Source: Nitzschia sp. pyKryTriq1 | Lineage: Eukaryota > Bacillariophyta > Bacillariophyceae > Bacillariales > Bacillariaceae | Assembly: GCA_956465555.1 (NCBI GenBank) | Contig: OY101123.1 | Span: 1,736,001-1,800,000 of the forward strand | Direction: 5' to 3' | Length of the DNA stretch: 64,000 nucleotides | In this document: piece by piece, positions 10,568-20,915 of the stretch | Layout: every line of letters begins with the position of its first letter | Numbering within the stretch: the first letter of the stretch is position 1 | Program-made: the position numbers and the translations under genes | The notes under the pieces: generated by a model | Seen by the model: only the letters and a program-made list of their open reading frames with translations | The model's database searches: none | What the model was told of the DNA's origin: nothing

Positions 10568-12288
10568 TTATGCCGCCACGGAACGGCGAGCCGTCGTTGT
10601 CGTCTCGAAACGAAAACCGTTGTCGTCGTCATCTTCATCGTCTCCTCGCGCCACCATTTTCGGAGAGCAAATATCTCGTTCTTGGTCAGCAGCACCTACT
10701 GGCGACGATGACGATGAAGACATGACGTCTTCATCCTGATTCATGCTACTATCAATAGTGACCATGGAGGGCACCGGACAATCCACCCCATTGGATTCTC
10801 CTACAGGCGCATCGTCTTTCCACATGCCACAGTGAACAATATCACCAGTGGAGGACGATTGAATGCCCCTTCCCGAGCGTTGGTTGTTTTGAAAGCCGCC
10901 AGAATAGGATTGCCCGTCCGGCCAGGTCATTCGGCCATAGCCATGCTTCAGTCCATTTTTGTATTCTCCATCATACTTCTTTCCATTCGGCCATGTGTAA
11001 AGTCCGTGTCCATTCTTCACACCCTCTTGCCACCGTCCAACAAATTTCTTCCCGGACGGCCAGGCGTAGACACCGAGTCCATGATACTTGCCCTCCTTGA
11101 ACTGGCCCGTATAAATAGCACCATTGGACCATACCACTCGCCCTTGGCCTTCGGGTTTGTTTCGCACCCACTCGCCATCATATGTTCTCGTCTTCCAAAG
11201 CATAATACCATATCCTTCCTTGATGCCCTTGCAAAACTGGCCTCGATACTTGACACCATCCGGGTGTGCTAGAGTGCCAAATCCATGTTCCTTTCCATTC
11301 TCAAAGCTCCCACTAAAGACTCGTCCATCGGACCAAGTGTGGACGCCTGACGAACGAGCAAACTCGAGTGATGAGAATGGGTTGCGCTCGCTAAAGGTAC
11401 AATCATGCAATCATGAACGTTTCACTCACCTCTGCCGTGCTTCTTTCCTTTCCGCACCAAACCATCATATGTCGCTCCATTGGGCCAAGAAAAGTACACC
11501 TTTCCAGACAAGTGCCCACCTTCCCACTGCCCACTGACTTTTCGTCCATCAGGCCAGACATGTGTCCCTCTGCCATTCCGACTATTGTTCTTCCATTCCC
11601 CCACATACTCCTGTCCATCAGGCCAGGAATTCCGTCCTTGGCCCGCTCTCAGACCATTTCGAACATCGCCCACGTACACTTGACCATCCGAAAACTCTAG
11701 CCGGCCCTGACGTCCGTGCGGTTGATCCAATTCATTCAAAGGGCCCGTATAGACGACTCGCAAGCCCGACTGTGGATCCTTCCAGGCCCAGTCCAGGACG
11801 TGTCGTGAACAAGAACCTACGGGCGAAGAATTATCAGCTCCTCCTTCGGAATGCTTACCACAAAACTCATACAATCGCTGTTCGAGACTAAATCTCTGAT
11901 GCCGTAACGCCATGCGCTTCTGTTCCAACTGTTGTAATCTCGTCAAATCCGTCGCGGTCGTACTTCCACTCCGCGAACTGTCGGCTGTTGACGGTGTTGT
12001 GACGACTACTTGTGCTTTCTTTGCTGTTCTTGTTCTTGTTTCGTCCGTCACTGATTCTTCTTCTTCTTCTTCGGACGATGATGACTCGCAACAAGCCGTC
12101 GGGATTGAGCCAGCACCAGCCATGGTTTGATGATCATTGTGATGATTCGCCGAACATGTGGTGGTCGAAGACGCACCAGAAGAGTGCAAGGCGCAAGCGT
12201 CTTCTACGGACAGGACTGCCATGGTCGAGGCGGAAGAAGAGTCTGCCGAAGAGGCAGCGTGAACGATGATACGAGGAGGGGGAGCCAT
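10568..12288 (-). CDS. MORN-repeat protein, 12 repeats
   Basis: Two exons on the minus strand, 12288-11430 and 11346-10568, joined across an 83 bp intron; 545 residues. The donor is GGTGAGTG. The first AG at 11392-11391 would break the frame; the acceptor TCGTCAG ending at 11347 restores phase and makes a perfect repeat (KKHGRG joined to VHTWSDG). After a Ser/Glu-rich N-terminus and a predicted helix, 12 MORN repeats run with the pattern YxGxxxxGxxHGxGxxxWPDG. The tail is acidic and Ser-rich. MORN arrays bind membranes or act as protein scaffolds, and some are fused to PIP kinases; no enzyme domain is present here. Role unknown. Confidence 0.88.
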
Positions 12289-13571
12289 GTTTTTGTCTCA
12301 ATGAATGAATGAATGAATCGCAAAAGGAATGACTGAATGAACGATGGATGGATGGGATACCAACAATCAAACTGCGTTTTCAAGCCTTTCTAGACGTCAG
12401 GTAGACGACTCTCTGGTAGATTACTAAATCGTGGCCGCTCTGCAAAAGATGATGTGAATTGTGTCTACGTTTGTTGCTTCAATCGATCTTGTGGGATTGC
12501 TGTGTATGGAGAGGTTGTTGATGTTGTTGCTACCGCTATGTACCAGTCGTCTCTAGTTGTTGTTACAATGCCCATCATCATCATTCATCATTTTCATACA
12601 GTTAGTAGCAGACAGAGGTTCAACGAGCGCCCGTCGGTCGGAATTCAAGCCATTTTGAATTGCATGTCCCTCCAAAAATCTGACCCGCATCGGCAATTTT
12701 GTCGGTAAAAAATTGGATTCTTTTATGCTCATACATGAATATAAATTTATATTCATTCGGATCCGAAGGCTCATCCCGCAAGACCCGGATTGGATGGCGT
12801 GCGCGCGCGTGGTATGGAATCGTACATTATTCCGTTTCCTACGCACGCCCGACGGGCGGGATGGTCAGGTCTGGCCCAAAAGCGCATCATTTTAAAAATA
12901 TTGAGATATGGATGCAATATAAAAATATCATATACAAGTCTTTTGACATCATAAAGGCATAGATCAACATGAGAGAGGCATATAAGAATCGAAATCCCGG
13001 GTAATCAGATTTGTCTAAGTAGTAGATAAATCTACGAGTATTCCCGGGCCTCCGCCTGCCTCATTCGTCGGCATGCAGTCGGCAACTCCTCGTACCTGTA
13101 CCTGGTAGTCGACGTACATACCGTGCTACTTCTTCGTGCATACCGGTTCGTAGAGGCTGCACTTCCGTTGTTTTCGCGGCTCTAACTGGTAAAAAACATC
13201 CAGGCCATACTCGGAAAACGCCTAAGACAGGCTCTTTTTGACGCGTTTCAAACACTCAACGAAAAGCTCACCGGAAGTCGCAGGCAGGCCCCCCGAAGGA
13301 CCCACGACTGAAATGCGTGACTTCTACAATAGCAATGAAGAATGAAGATGTTGTATCTTTTGCGCCGCCGCAAAAGTCAACAGTTCAACAGCCACAAGAA
13401 ACAAGAAAACAGTACCGGTACGGTATCAAGCAAAGACCAAAGGTTGACCGCCATAAATATCAAAATGGGTGGACCATTTCATACAGTGCGCTGTAACTTT
13501 TATTCAGGACCTTGAACTCTCTCTTCGTGTGTACAACTTTATGTACTACTACGTAGTAGCCAAAAAGAAAG
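12289..13571. other. Divergent intergenic region, 1.28 kb
   Basis: This region separates the MORN gene and the acyltransferase gene, transcribed away from each other. It is AT-rich around 12700-12970 and contains scattered TACCGGTAC words (about 13410-13425). A GAAT tandem run sits just upstream of the MORN start (about 12299-12317). No gene, tRNA or transposon is recognisable. Confidence 0.45.
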
Positions 13572-15346
13572 ATGCTGTCGGTGCTGAAGGGATTCCTTTC
13601 TTCCGACCAAGGATTGGTGGACGATCGAGAGGCTTTGTTCACTTTTATCGTGCCGAGTATTGATGGACTAGGAGTGGTACTACCAGAAGGCCAATGGGGT
13701 TTCTTTGCGCCATCGTTTGTCCCTTGGAAAATACTGGCACTTGTGAGTGAGAATGGTACAGTAGTGGCTTTGTATTGGTCTGTCAATATTCGAAGGTATA
13801 TCTGATCCGTCCATTTGGATCGTCTGCTGTTGTTTCCGCCCACCACAGGTCGTGTTGATCCAGTCATTCATTCAGTGTATCTTTGCCGTCATCATTTATT
13901 ATTTGATCATTCAACGGCGAGGGTCGATGGAAGCATATCTAATAGGATGGGGTGGTATTGTTCCAGCATCGCTGTATATTCCATTTCATCTTTTGGAGGC
14001 TTTGGAACTGCAGAATCGCGTCGTCAATTTATCGATGTCCACGGTCATGTCGGTGGTATTCTTCCGATGTATTGAGGCCATGTATGGGACTTCTCCTCCA
14101 TTTGTGGAAAATTCCCTTTCAAATTATGTGGCGTACTATTCGGCCATTGTTCCATATGTGTGGGATCCCAAGACACAGTGTCGCCAACGAATATCGTTTG
14201 CCAAACTTCAAAGTGTCTTTTGGGAAATTGCGGTGGCCTTTTCAGGAGTATCTTTGCTGCTCTCGTTTCTCAGATATCACGACTATCGCCCATTTCCATC
14301 CCATGTACCCTTTGATCATTATGAATGGACTTGGGAAGTGTTCTCCTTCAATCATATTGCGAATTCCTATTTACATGCCTGGTTGATCTATGGGACACTC
14401 AAGACGGGCTTTGAACTGTCTGCCTTTAATGAAAACATCAAAGGATTTGACACCTATCGATTGTTCGATCAACCGTTTACCAAGAGTAGGACTCCCACGG
14501 AGTTTTGGACTCAACGATGGAACATGCTGACACGACCACTTCTCAAAGTAAGTCCTCCGGAGTAATATCTCTTATGATGGTAGCAAAATCCAACATTGTT
14601 GCACACCAGGCCTATTTGGTGTTGGAAGCAATTCTCACCCTCCTCGAAACTGTAATCTCATCATGCGTTTTCTTTATAGGGTGGCGTCTTTCTCCCAATG
14701 CGAAAATACTTCAGTTCCAAGGTTTCTCTCTTTTGTACTTTTGTCGGTAAGCAATATGGTGATATGTGAAATCCAGAATATATCATTGTATACCTTTGCT
14801 TCTTTGCTTGTCCAATATCCTCATTGTTATTTGTCTCGCCTCGTCGGCACTATTTCGTCGTCGTTTTTGAAGCTTCGGGACTATACCACGATTACGTTTG
14901 GTATTGTATCTTTTATGATCTTCGCCAAGAAGAGGATGGAACAACAACAACAACAAGCTGTCGTCACACTCCAGGCGTCATCTGTCACGACCATCAATTT
15001 GGTCGGGTGACGCTATTTTTTGCGTATGTCGGCATGATGATGTTGTTGGAACGTCCCGTGGCGAAGTTGCCACCAATACAATGGATGGCACAACGACTAC
15101 CAACTCCTGTCATTGCTCATCTCCTGTTACTTCTTGCGTTGCCCTTTGCATACTGGTAAGTAAAAAACCAACATGGTCCTCGACTAAAAGTTCTCTGCTA
15201 AAATACAAGCATGTGTCGCCGTTCGTTCACTGCTCACATCATTCTTATCATTGTTCGATTTAACTATTAGGTACTACGGGGATTGGATTGCGGGAGGATA
15301 CTTTGATCATTTTGCAGTGGCTCTGTGGCAAATTAAAAAGCTATAA
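13572..15346 (+). CDS. Membrane-bound O-acyltransferase, wax-synthase type
   Basis: Five exons: 13572-13742, 13849-14547, 14680-14746, 14873-15155 and 15271-15346; introns of 106, 132, 126 and 115 bp; 431 residues. All junctions are GT-AG and keep phase. The first donor is GTGAGT at 13743; the alternative GTATAT at 13796 does not keep phase. The protein is polytopic. Its C-terminal half shows the wax-synthase/MBOAT layout: a TEFWTQRWNMLTRPLLK segment, GGVFLPMRKY, then TFVASGLYHDYVW spanning the exon 3/4 junction, where the His is the usual MBOAT catalytic candidate. These enzymes acylate fatty alcohols, sterols or diacylglycerol at the ER. The substrate cannot be told from sequence. Confidence 0.78.
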
Positions 15347-15677
15347 CAAGAATACATCTTTGGTCGACTCGCTAATACCACGGAAGATCCTTGCAGCGCC
15401 TCCAAGCAATGTACTTCGCGCCAGAGAGAGCATTTGCCTTGTCGTTAACGAAATAATAATATTTTACCACCTAGTACTCGGAGAGGAGTTTGTGTGCCGA
15501 TAGGCAAATCAAAATTGGACTTGTTCTTGAGTACCTCGTAACGCACACAATGGTTGGTGTGGTGACGCATTCGGTACCATATATTCGCAAATAGGAGAAT
15601 GGGGTAGGTGATCTCATCATCTTCCGCGGCCGTCCACCCTATTCAATCAATCCTACTTGGAATAAGAATTTGGTATT
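15347..15677. other. Convergent intergenic region
   Basis: This 331 bp spacer lies between converging 3' ends. Nothing is recognisable apart from AT-rich sequence likely to hold polyadenylation sites. Confidence 0.45.
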
Positions 15678-16706
15678 TTATTCTTGATGATGTTGTTGGG
15701 GCTGCCCTTGCCGTTCTTGTCGATGCCGATAGGCTTGTTCGAGCATCTCTTGAGTTAAGATTTGCGTCCGACAGTAGGGGCAGTCGCGGGTAATATGGGT
15801 GTGAGTACTCAACCATTGGATCAAGCAGTGACTATGAAAGCGATGTAGACACGTCGAAGATAAGGAAATGATGGGATTGCCAACTTCAATATCATGAATA
15901 CAAATGGGACAGAGGAGGGCCGTCGTATCGTTGGATCTCTGACTGGGGGGAGGGCTGATATCATCATCCTGCTCCTCGGGACATCCGTCGTCGACAATAA
16001 TAGTAGAACCACTATCCATTCGTCCTTGTTCTGCATTCGTCATGTTGCTGTTGTTGTTAGTAATACGACAAAGCTCTAAATCTGTCTGAGGACTACCGTC
16101 CACCGAAATATCCTTCTTCAACCACACATCCTTTTCTTGTTTCCACATTAACACATCTTCTTCCGAAGCAATCTGGCTCTGTAACAGCGACGTCAACAAC
16201 TCCCGCTTTTCCGAGGGCGTCAACCCCATCAATACTCGATCCAAGGCCGCATCTCGTTGTGAGTATCTTCTTTGTGAATTCCTTCCGTCAGCGGCTTCCT
16301 GCGATGGTGGTTGCGGTGGTAATTCTTGTTCTTGTGGTTGGGTACGGGGATGCCACCACGGGCAAAACCATCGACGGAGTTGCGAGACTTGACGCAGGAG
16401 CGAAGATGAAGAATCACCTCGTAAGACTGTCACATCAATGAGACAATTCACAGCCACACGAAGAATTGCCATGGCCAATAAAAAGGATAAAAGGACTCCT
16501 AATACTTGAAACCATTTTTGTAGTTGTGCATTTTTCCATTCACCGTCTTCATCACTGTCTACTAGCGTCCTCCTCATCCCATCATGATCGCCTGTTGATA
16601 ATATTAGTTCTTCTTCCATCACCATATAGTTCGTAGCCGGGGCTATCTCCTTGACGAGTTTTATGCAACATGTACCACCTCCCGGACCCATGCAACTCTC
16701 GTCCAA
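15678..16706 (-). CDS. Single-span membrane RING-H2 E3 ligase-like protein
   Basis: 342 residues, single exon. One transmembrane helix lies at about residues 65-90 (WFQVLGVLLSFLLAMAILRV). A cytosolic linker rich in Gln/Pro follows, and then a RING-H2 finger near residues 267-312. The finger starts CPICIHDIEVGNP, has CLHRFHSHCL in the middle and ends CPYCR, giving all eight C3H2C3 zinc ligands. The last 20 residues are Gln/Arg/His-rich. Membrane RING-H2 proteins of this type are generally E3 ubiquitin ligases that act on membrane or secretory-pathway proteins; the substrate is unknown. Met6 is an alternative start. It diverges from the ankyrin gene, 518 bp apart. Confidence 0.85.
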   Translation of the reverse strand: MDESCMGPGGGTCCIKLVKEIAPATNYMVMEEELILSTGDHDGMRRTLVDSDEDGEWKNAQLQKWFQVLGVLLSFLLAMAILRVAVNCLIDVTVLRGDSSSSLLRQVSQLRRWFCPWWHPRTQPQEQELPPQPPSQEAADGRNSQRRYSQRDAALDRVLMGLTPSEKRELLTSLLQSQIASEEDVLMWKQEKDVWLKKDISVDGSPQTDLELCRITNNNSNMTNAEQGRMDSGSTIIVDDGCPEEQDDDISPPPSQRSNDTTALLCPICIHDIEVGNPIISLSSTCLHRFHSHCLIQWLSTHTHITRDCPYCRTQILTQEMLEQAYRHRQERQGQPQQHHQE

Positions 16707-17224
16707 CAGCAGAGGGAAAAGGACAACACGAGACTAGTTGATAGTGATGAATGTACAACATCGTCAGCATCACATCGCATCATCGTCATCGTTCATCGCG
16801 TCTTCTTGCTTTTTCTCGATGAATATTACCGGTATCGCGATGGACCTCGTAATGATGCTGCGAGCTTTTTGGCGCGCCCGGAACGAAACAGGCCCACTTA
16901 CCAAGTATCCGTTTTTAGAACATATGAGTTTGAACGAAGGAATGATGGCCAGGCAAGAATATCGAATTACTCTCTCTGAGGTTAATGACCGAAAATGCAT
17001 TTTAGCGGCATATTATTGGGAAGAAATTTGTGCGTCACGAGTCACGCGAGATCTTTTTGCTTTTTTTCCTTCTAGAAACCGATCTCTTTCATCACATCAT
17101 GTTGTGCATCATCACGATGTCATTGTGTTACTTCTCTGGTCTCTTCTTCAAAGGAGACGACCGTCATGGATGATAACAGATAGCGGTGCATTCCCTGCTC
17201 GAAACTACTTATTTATTAGTAAGA
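16707..17224. other. Divergent promoter region (RING-H2 / ankyrin)
   Basis: This 518 bp region lies between two outward-facing genes. A 184-codon open frame runs through it into the ankyrin gene in another frame, but its composition is not protein-like. No clear core-promoter element is seen. Confidence 0.45.
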
Positions 17225-18466
17225 ATGTCCAACATTATTTACGATGCAGTTGTTCGCGAAGACTTGGCCGCATTGGAGGCTATCCTGAGTGATCATGGCG
17301 GGAAAGATGATAATAAAGATCGAAACGAAAAAATTCTTCGAGAGCAACAACTCCATTACCGAGACTCGCAAGGAAGGACTCCCTTGCATTTGGCGGCTGT
17401 ATCCAAACAGGGTGGATCCGCCATGTTGCGATTAATGCTGGATGCGGGTGCCAACGTCTCGGCCCGTGATGACGAGTCCAAGACGGTGCTGTTGACCATG
17501 ATTCAAAACGTCCAAGATACCATGATCCTTCGTGCCAAAGTGCTGTTTGAATACGACGGTGTGGATGTCAACGCAGCCGATGTATATGGTGCCACGGCTC
17601 TTTCCGCTAGTTTGGACCAACGCACCGAAAATCCGGAATCGGAGCTGCTGATTCTTTTGTTGCTCGACAACGGTGCGGACTCCAATCTGCGACTAGAACA
17701 AACACAGGAACGAAACACCTTGCTTCAATGGGCCGTCAAGCATGGAAACAGACGTCTTGTCAACAAGTTAATACAACATGGGGCAGATCCAAACATGAAA
17801 AATGCCAAAGGCCAGACATCCCTCCATATAGCCGCGGGAAATTATGGGAGTGGCTTGTCGATAATGACCGTTCTACTGGAAGCCGGCGGCGCCGACCCCT
17901 GTATCGCCGACAATACTGGGATGACACCACTCATGATGGTTTGTTCTCTAAAATATTCCTTTCTCGAACGAATCAACGTTTTGCTTGACTATGTGGCACC
18001 GCCGCGATCGTCCAACACGATCCTCTACATCAATGCACAAGACGAGTCCGGATGGAGTGCGCTGACGTATGCTTCCAAGAACTTGTACGGAGCCACAAAG
18101 GCTCTGCATCTTTTGGAACTAGGGGCTGATCCATTCCAAAGGGATATAGATGGTTCGACCGCGCTGATTGACATTGTGAAAAATGCATACTCCGATGTCG
18201 CGCTGGAGGTAGTCGACAAATTACTTCGAGCGGGAGTAGATCCCAACGTTTCTGACAAATGGGGCAAGACGGCCCTTCATCGTGCGTCGATACGCAAGCC
18301 ACCCCCTGTGCAAGTCCTTTGTCTCTTGTTGGCCCATGGAGCGGATCCCTCCAAGCGAGATCGGGCTGGATATTTGCCTCTATTTCTCGCGTGCTTACAA
18401 AATGATCCCAATAAAGTGTTTGTCTTGATGAAAGCCATGGTCGGTCAAGGAAGCATATCTCGATAG
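17225..18466 (+). CDS. Ankyrin-repeat protein
   Basis: 413 residues, single exon, starting at the ATG of MSNIIYDAVV; upstream frame extension has no ATG. Almost the whole length is ankyrin repeats, with typical signatures such as GRTPLHLAAVS, LLDNGADSNLR, LIQHGADPNMKNAKGQTSLHIAA, LLRAGVDPNVSDKWGKTALHRAS and LLAHGADPSKRDRAGYLPLFLAC. I count about nine repeats, some degenerate. There is no signal peptide, membrane helix or catalytic domain. It is a soluble protein-interaction scaffold whose partner cannot be inferred. Confidence 0.88.
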   Translation: MSNIIYDAVVREDLAALEAILSDHGGKDDNKDRNEKILREQQLHYRDSQGRTPLHLAAVSKQGGSAMLRLMLDAGANVSARDDESKTVLLTMIQNVQDTMILRAKVLFEYDGVDVNAADVYGATALSASLDQRTENPESELLILLLLDNGADSNLRLEQTQERNTLLQWAVKHGNRRLVNKLIQHGADPNMKNAKGQTSLHIAAGNYGSGLSIMTVLLEAGGADPCIADNTGMTPLMMVCSLKYSFLERINVLLDYVAPPRSSNTILYINAQDESGWSALTYASKNLYGATKALHLLELGADPFQRDIDGSTALIDIVKNAYSDVALEVVDKLLRAGVDPNVSDKWGKTALHRASIRKPPPVQVLCLLLAHGADPSKRDRAGYLPLFLACLQNDPNKVFVLMKAMVGQGSISR

Positions 18467-18716
18467 TTGTTAATCAACACGACAAGATACAAAACACTCC
18501 AATAATATTACCGTCCCATAATAATACTAGAGATTGGATAGAATAGATACTAATTTGCTATAGATAGATATTCTATGCTGTTCTTCGCTTGCGCTAGTCA
18601 ACTTGGGTGAGAGAGTTGTAGTAGGAGCGTCTAAGGAGGACGACGAGATTTGCTGTTTCCGGCTTCCACGTGTTCGATAGAATGCGGGAGATCGAAAAAG
18701 GGTGGATGGATTGACG

Positions 18717-19062
18717 ATGCGCTTCAATCACTACAGTACGAATCAATCCGTCGTTTTGGATGGAACCTTTGATCATATCAAAAGTGTTTCTATTCAAGAA
18801 GAAGTAGAGTGGGTCAAGACCACCAAGGCCAGTCGGGTGTTGAACTTTGACGAATGCGACGGAATGGAGGTTTTCGTTTGAAAACGAGCTGCTGTTTCCA
18901 AACGTGCCCATCGATTACGTATCGTACTCTTTGGCTTCATCGTCTCCTACTGTTGTATCACATTTTGCTCGAACACCGACTGGAACTAGTGTCATGGTCG
19001 TCACGTCGGAGCCCATCGACGCGACCGTTTACATGACGGTCGAGCAAGGGAACGATTACTAG
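18717..19062 (+). pseudogene. Possible broken or spliced small gene, unknown
   Basis: An ATG at 18717 opens a 54-codon frame ending at TGA near 18879. A second frame, offset by one base and open from just after a stop at 18841-18843, reads 71 codons to the TAG at 19060. The second frame has a beta-rich, soluble-looking composition (WRFSFENELLFPNVP, SVMVVTSEPIDATVYMT). The two overlap by about 35 bases, which fits a one-base frameshift in an old gene, or a sequencing indel; I see no good intron between them. A 105-codon frame runs antisense. The protein is not recognised. Confidence 0.25.
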
Positions 19063-19125
19063 TGGACGCGCCTGGACGCGCCTGGACAATAGTACATTGT
19101 CTACTGGACGATCTACAGGACAAGC

Positions 19126-19191
19126 ATGCTAGACAATGCTAGACAATGCTAGACAATGCTAGACTATGCTAGTAGACAATGCTAGTAGACG
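19126..19191. repeat. Tandem repeat, 10 bp unit ATGCTAGACA
   Basis: Four 10-base units with minor change are followed by two 13-base variants with an extra TAG. A GACGCGCCTG doublet lies just upstream at 19065-19084. Confidence 0.85.
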
Positions 19192-19680
19192 ATAGTCGCT
19201 GATGATGATGTGGTACTGGTACTGCGACTGTATAGACTTGGGTCGTGCGTGGTGGCGGGCGGGACTAACGAGTCTGACTAATACGACCACGCTGCTCTTT
19301 TGCTTCGGCTTTCGCACTGCGCGGGTACGAGAGTAGTCTACAAGTACAGCGAGGATGATGATGATGATGATTCATTCGTGTCAAAAATAATAAGATCCAG
19401 CAAACGACACGCGCGACGCTTCGCGGCTACGATGAAATGGCGTCAAAAGTCAAAAAACACGACAAAGGTCAAGATACGACTAATATTTGCTTTCTGCTTT
19501 TTCTCGTTCATCCGCTTTGCTCTCTCCCTCTCTCTGCCGGTAAGAGAGCCTTGTCCACTATCGGTGCCATTGAAAGCCCACTGACAGCGCTTCGTATTTG
19601 TGGTAGAGTTGTTCAATCAAGCAATCAGTCAGTCAGTCAGTCAGTCAGTCAATCAGTGAGTGAGTTTGCCAGCATCCGGC

Positions 19681-20801
19681 ATGTCTTTGTTGTCTTCGTC
19701 GCCTGCCGCCGCCGCCGCTGCTGCTGCTGCTTCCTCTACTACTGCTAGCATTGTGATTGTCATTACGGGAGCTTCGCGTGGCTTTGGCAGAGCGCTCGCT
19801 ATAACCGCCGCCGCCTCCAGTACCACCACTGGTGTGGTGATGAAACTAATGTTGGTTGCTCGTTCCGAAGCGGGATTGGACGAGACTGCCAAACTGATTC
19901 GAGAACAACAACAACAGCGGCAATGTGAGCCGCAGCAGCAGGATGAGCCACCCAACAACAATAAGGATCTCCTCATCCGTAATAAACTAGAAGTGACATG
20001 CCATCCCATGGATCTGGGCGATTTGGAAACGTTGGACGAACACTTGGATTCCTTGATTCAAGAAATGGAAGAAAAAGAGTCGACAACCACCACAAAAGTC
20101 ATTTTCATTCAAAATGCTGGAACGATTGGGCATTTAGGGCCTTGCCGGGAGAGCCCTAGCTTGAAGGATATGCAGGCCAATGTAAACCTCAACATTACAT
20201 CCTGCTTGTGGACGTCGGCGAGACTGACCAAGTATTACCATGACAAACAGAAAAAGAAGATTACACCACCATGTTGTTCGTCTTTGACGATTGTCAATAT
20301 TTCATCCCTGGTCGCCATTGCGGACTTTCCCACCATGGGAATCTATAGTTCGGGCAAAGCGGCCCGAGACAAATATCACACTCTCATTGCCAAGGAAGAA
20401 AACGGGGAAGCTTCTTCTTCTCTTGCCACTACCACTCTGCCAAGAATTCGAACATTGAATTATGCACCGGTAAGAAAGAAGGCTTCTGTCGTTATCAAAT
20501 ACTATACTGCTCCCTTTTTGGTGCTCACTATCAATCGCGTATCGTTGCCGGTTCTTTTTCTAAATATCTACGAATTATAATCTCTGCTACCACTCTTCTC
20601 TACTAGGGACCGTTGGAGACGGACATGGTCACGGAAATTCGAGATAATTTGGCACAATTGGATGATTCCTTGCAACCTCATTACCAAAAGCCACAATTAG
20701 ATCCAATGGATAGTGCCCGTAAGCTGTTTCGGCTGTTACAAGCGGACGATTTTGAAAGTGGAGCTCATATCGATTATTACGACTTGCCCGAACTTCAGTG
20801 A
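19681..20801 (+). CDS. SPR: Short-chain dehydrogenase, sepiapterin-reductase-like
   Basis: Two exons, 19681-20469 and 20607-20801, joined in phase 0 over a 137 bp intron; 327 residues. The Rossmann fold is clear: ITGASRGFGRAL (cofactor glycine motif), an NAG triplet in FIQNAGTIGHLGP, VNISSLVAIADFPTMG with the catalytic Ser, and YSSGKAARDKY with the Tyr-x3-Lys pair. The splice joins RTLNYAP to GPLETDM, recreating the YAPGPLDTDM loop that is distinctive of sepiapterin reductase. That enzyme uses NADPH for the last step of tetrahydrobiopterin synthesis. Alanine-rich and Gln-rich insertions make it longer than the usual 260 residues. It converges on ChlD with only 114 bp between stops. Another SDR ketoreductase remains possible. 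Confidence 0.72.
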
Positions 20802-20915
20802 ATAAGTCTCTTCTTCTTCTTTGTGACGAGGAACTCGATCTGATCGAACAAAGTCTTACTTTGTTGGAGAAATGAAAAATGAAGTTCACCCATCCGTCCA
20901 TCCATTCCATCTTAC

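Larger units (their letters stand above)
18467..19680. other. Intergenic region, 1.2 kb, with a possible broken coding piece
   Basis: This lies between the ankyrin gene and the SDR gene, both on plus. It contains the coding-like fragment described separately (18717-19062), short tandem repeats at 19065-19191, and a (GTCA/TCAG)n run (about 19626-19655) in the probable leader of the SDR gene. Confidence 0.5.

Noticed and set aside
12600-13550. tRNA or other structured RNA genes in the larger intergenic regions
   Set aside because: No intact tRNA B box with matching acceptor arms was found by eye here or in the other long intergenic regions; a covariance-model scan would be decisive.
16738-17292. 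184-codon frame overlapping the ankyrin gene start
   Set aside because: It overlaps the ankyrin coding region in another frame, with His/Ser-rich, non-domain composition.
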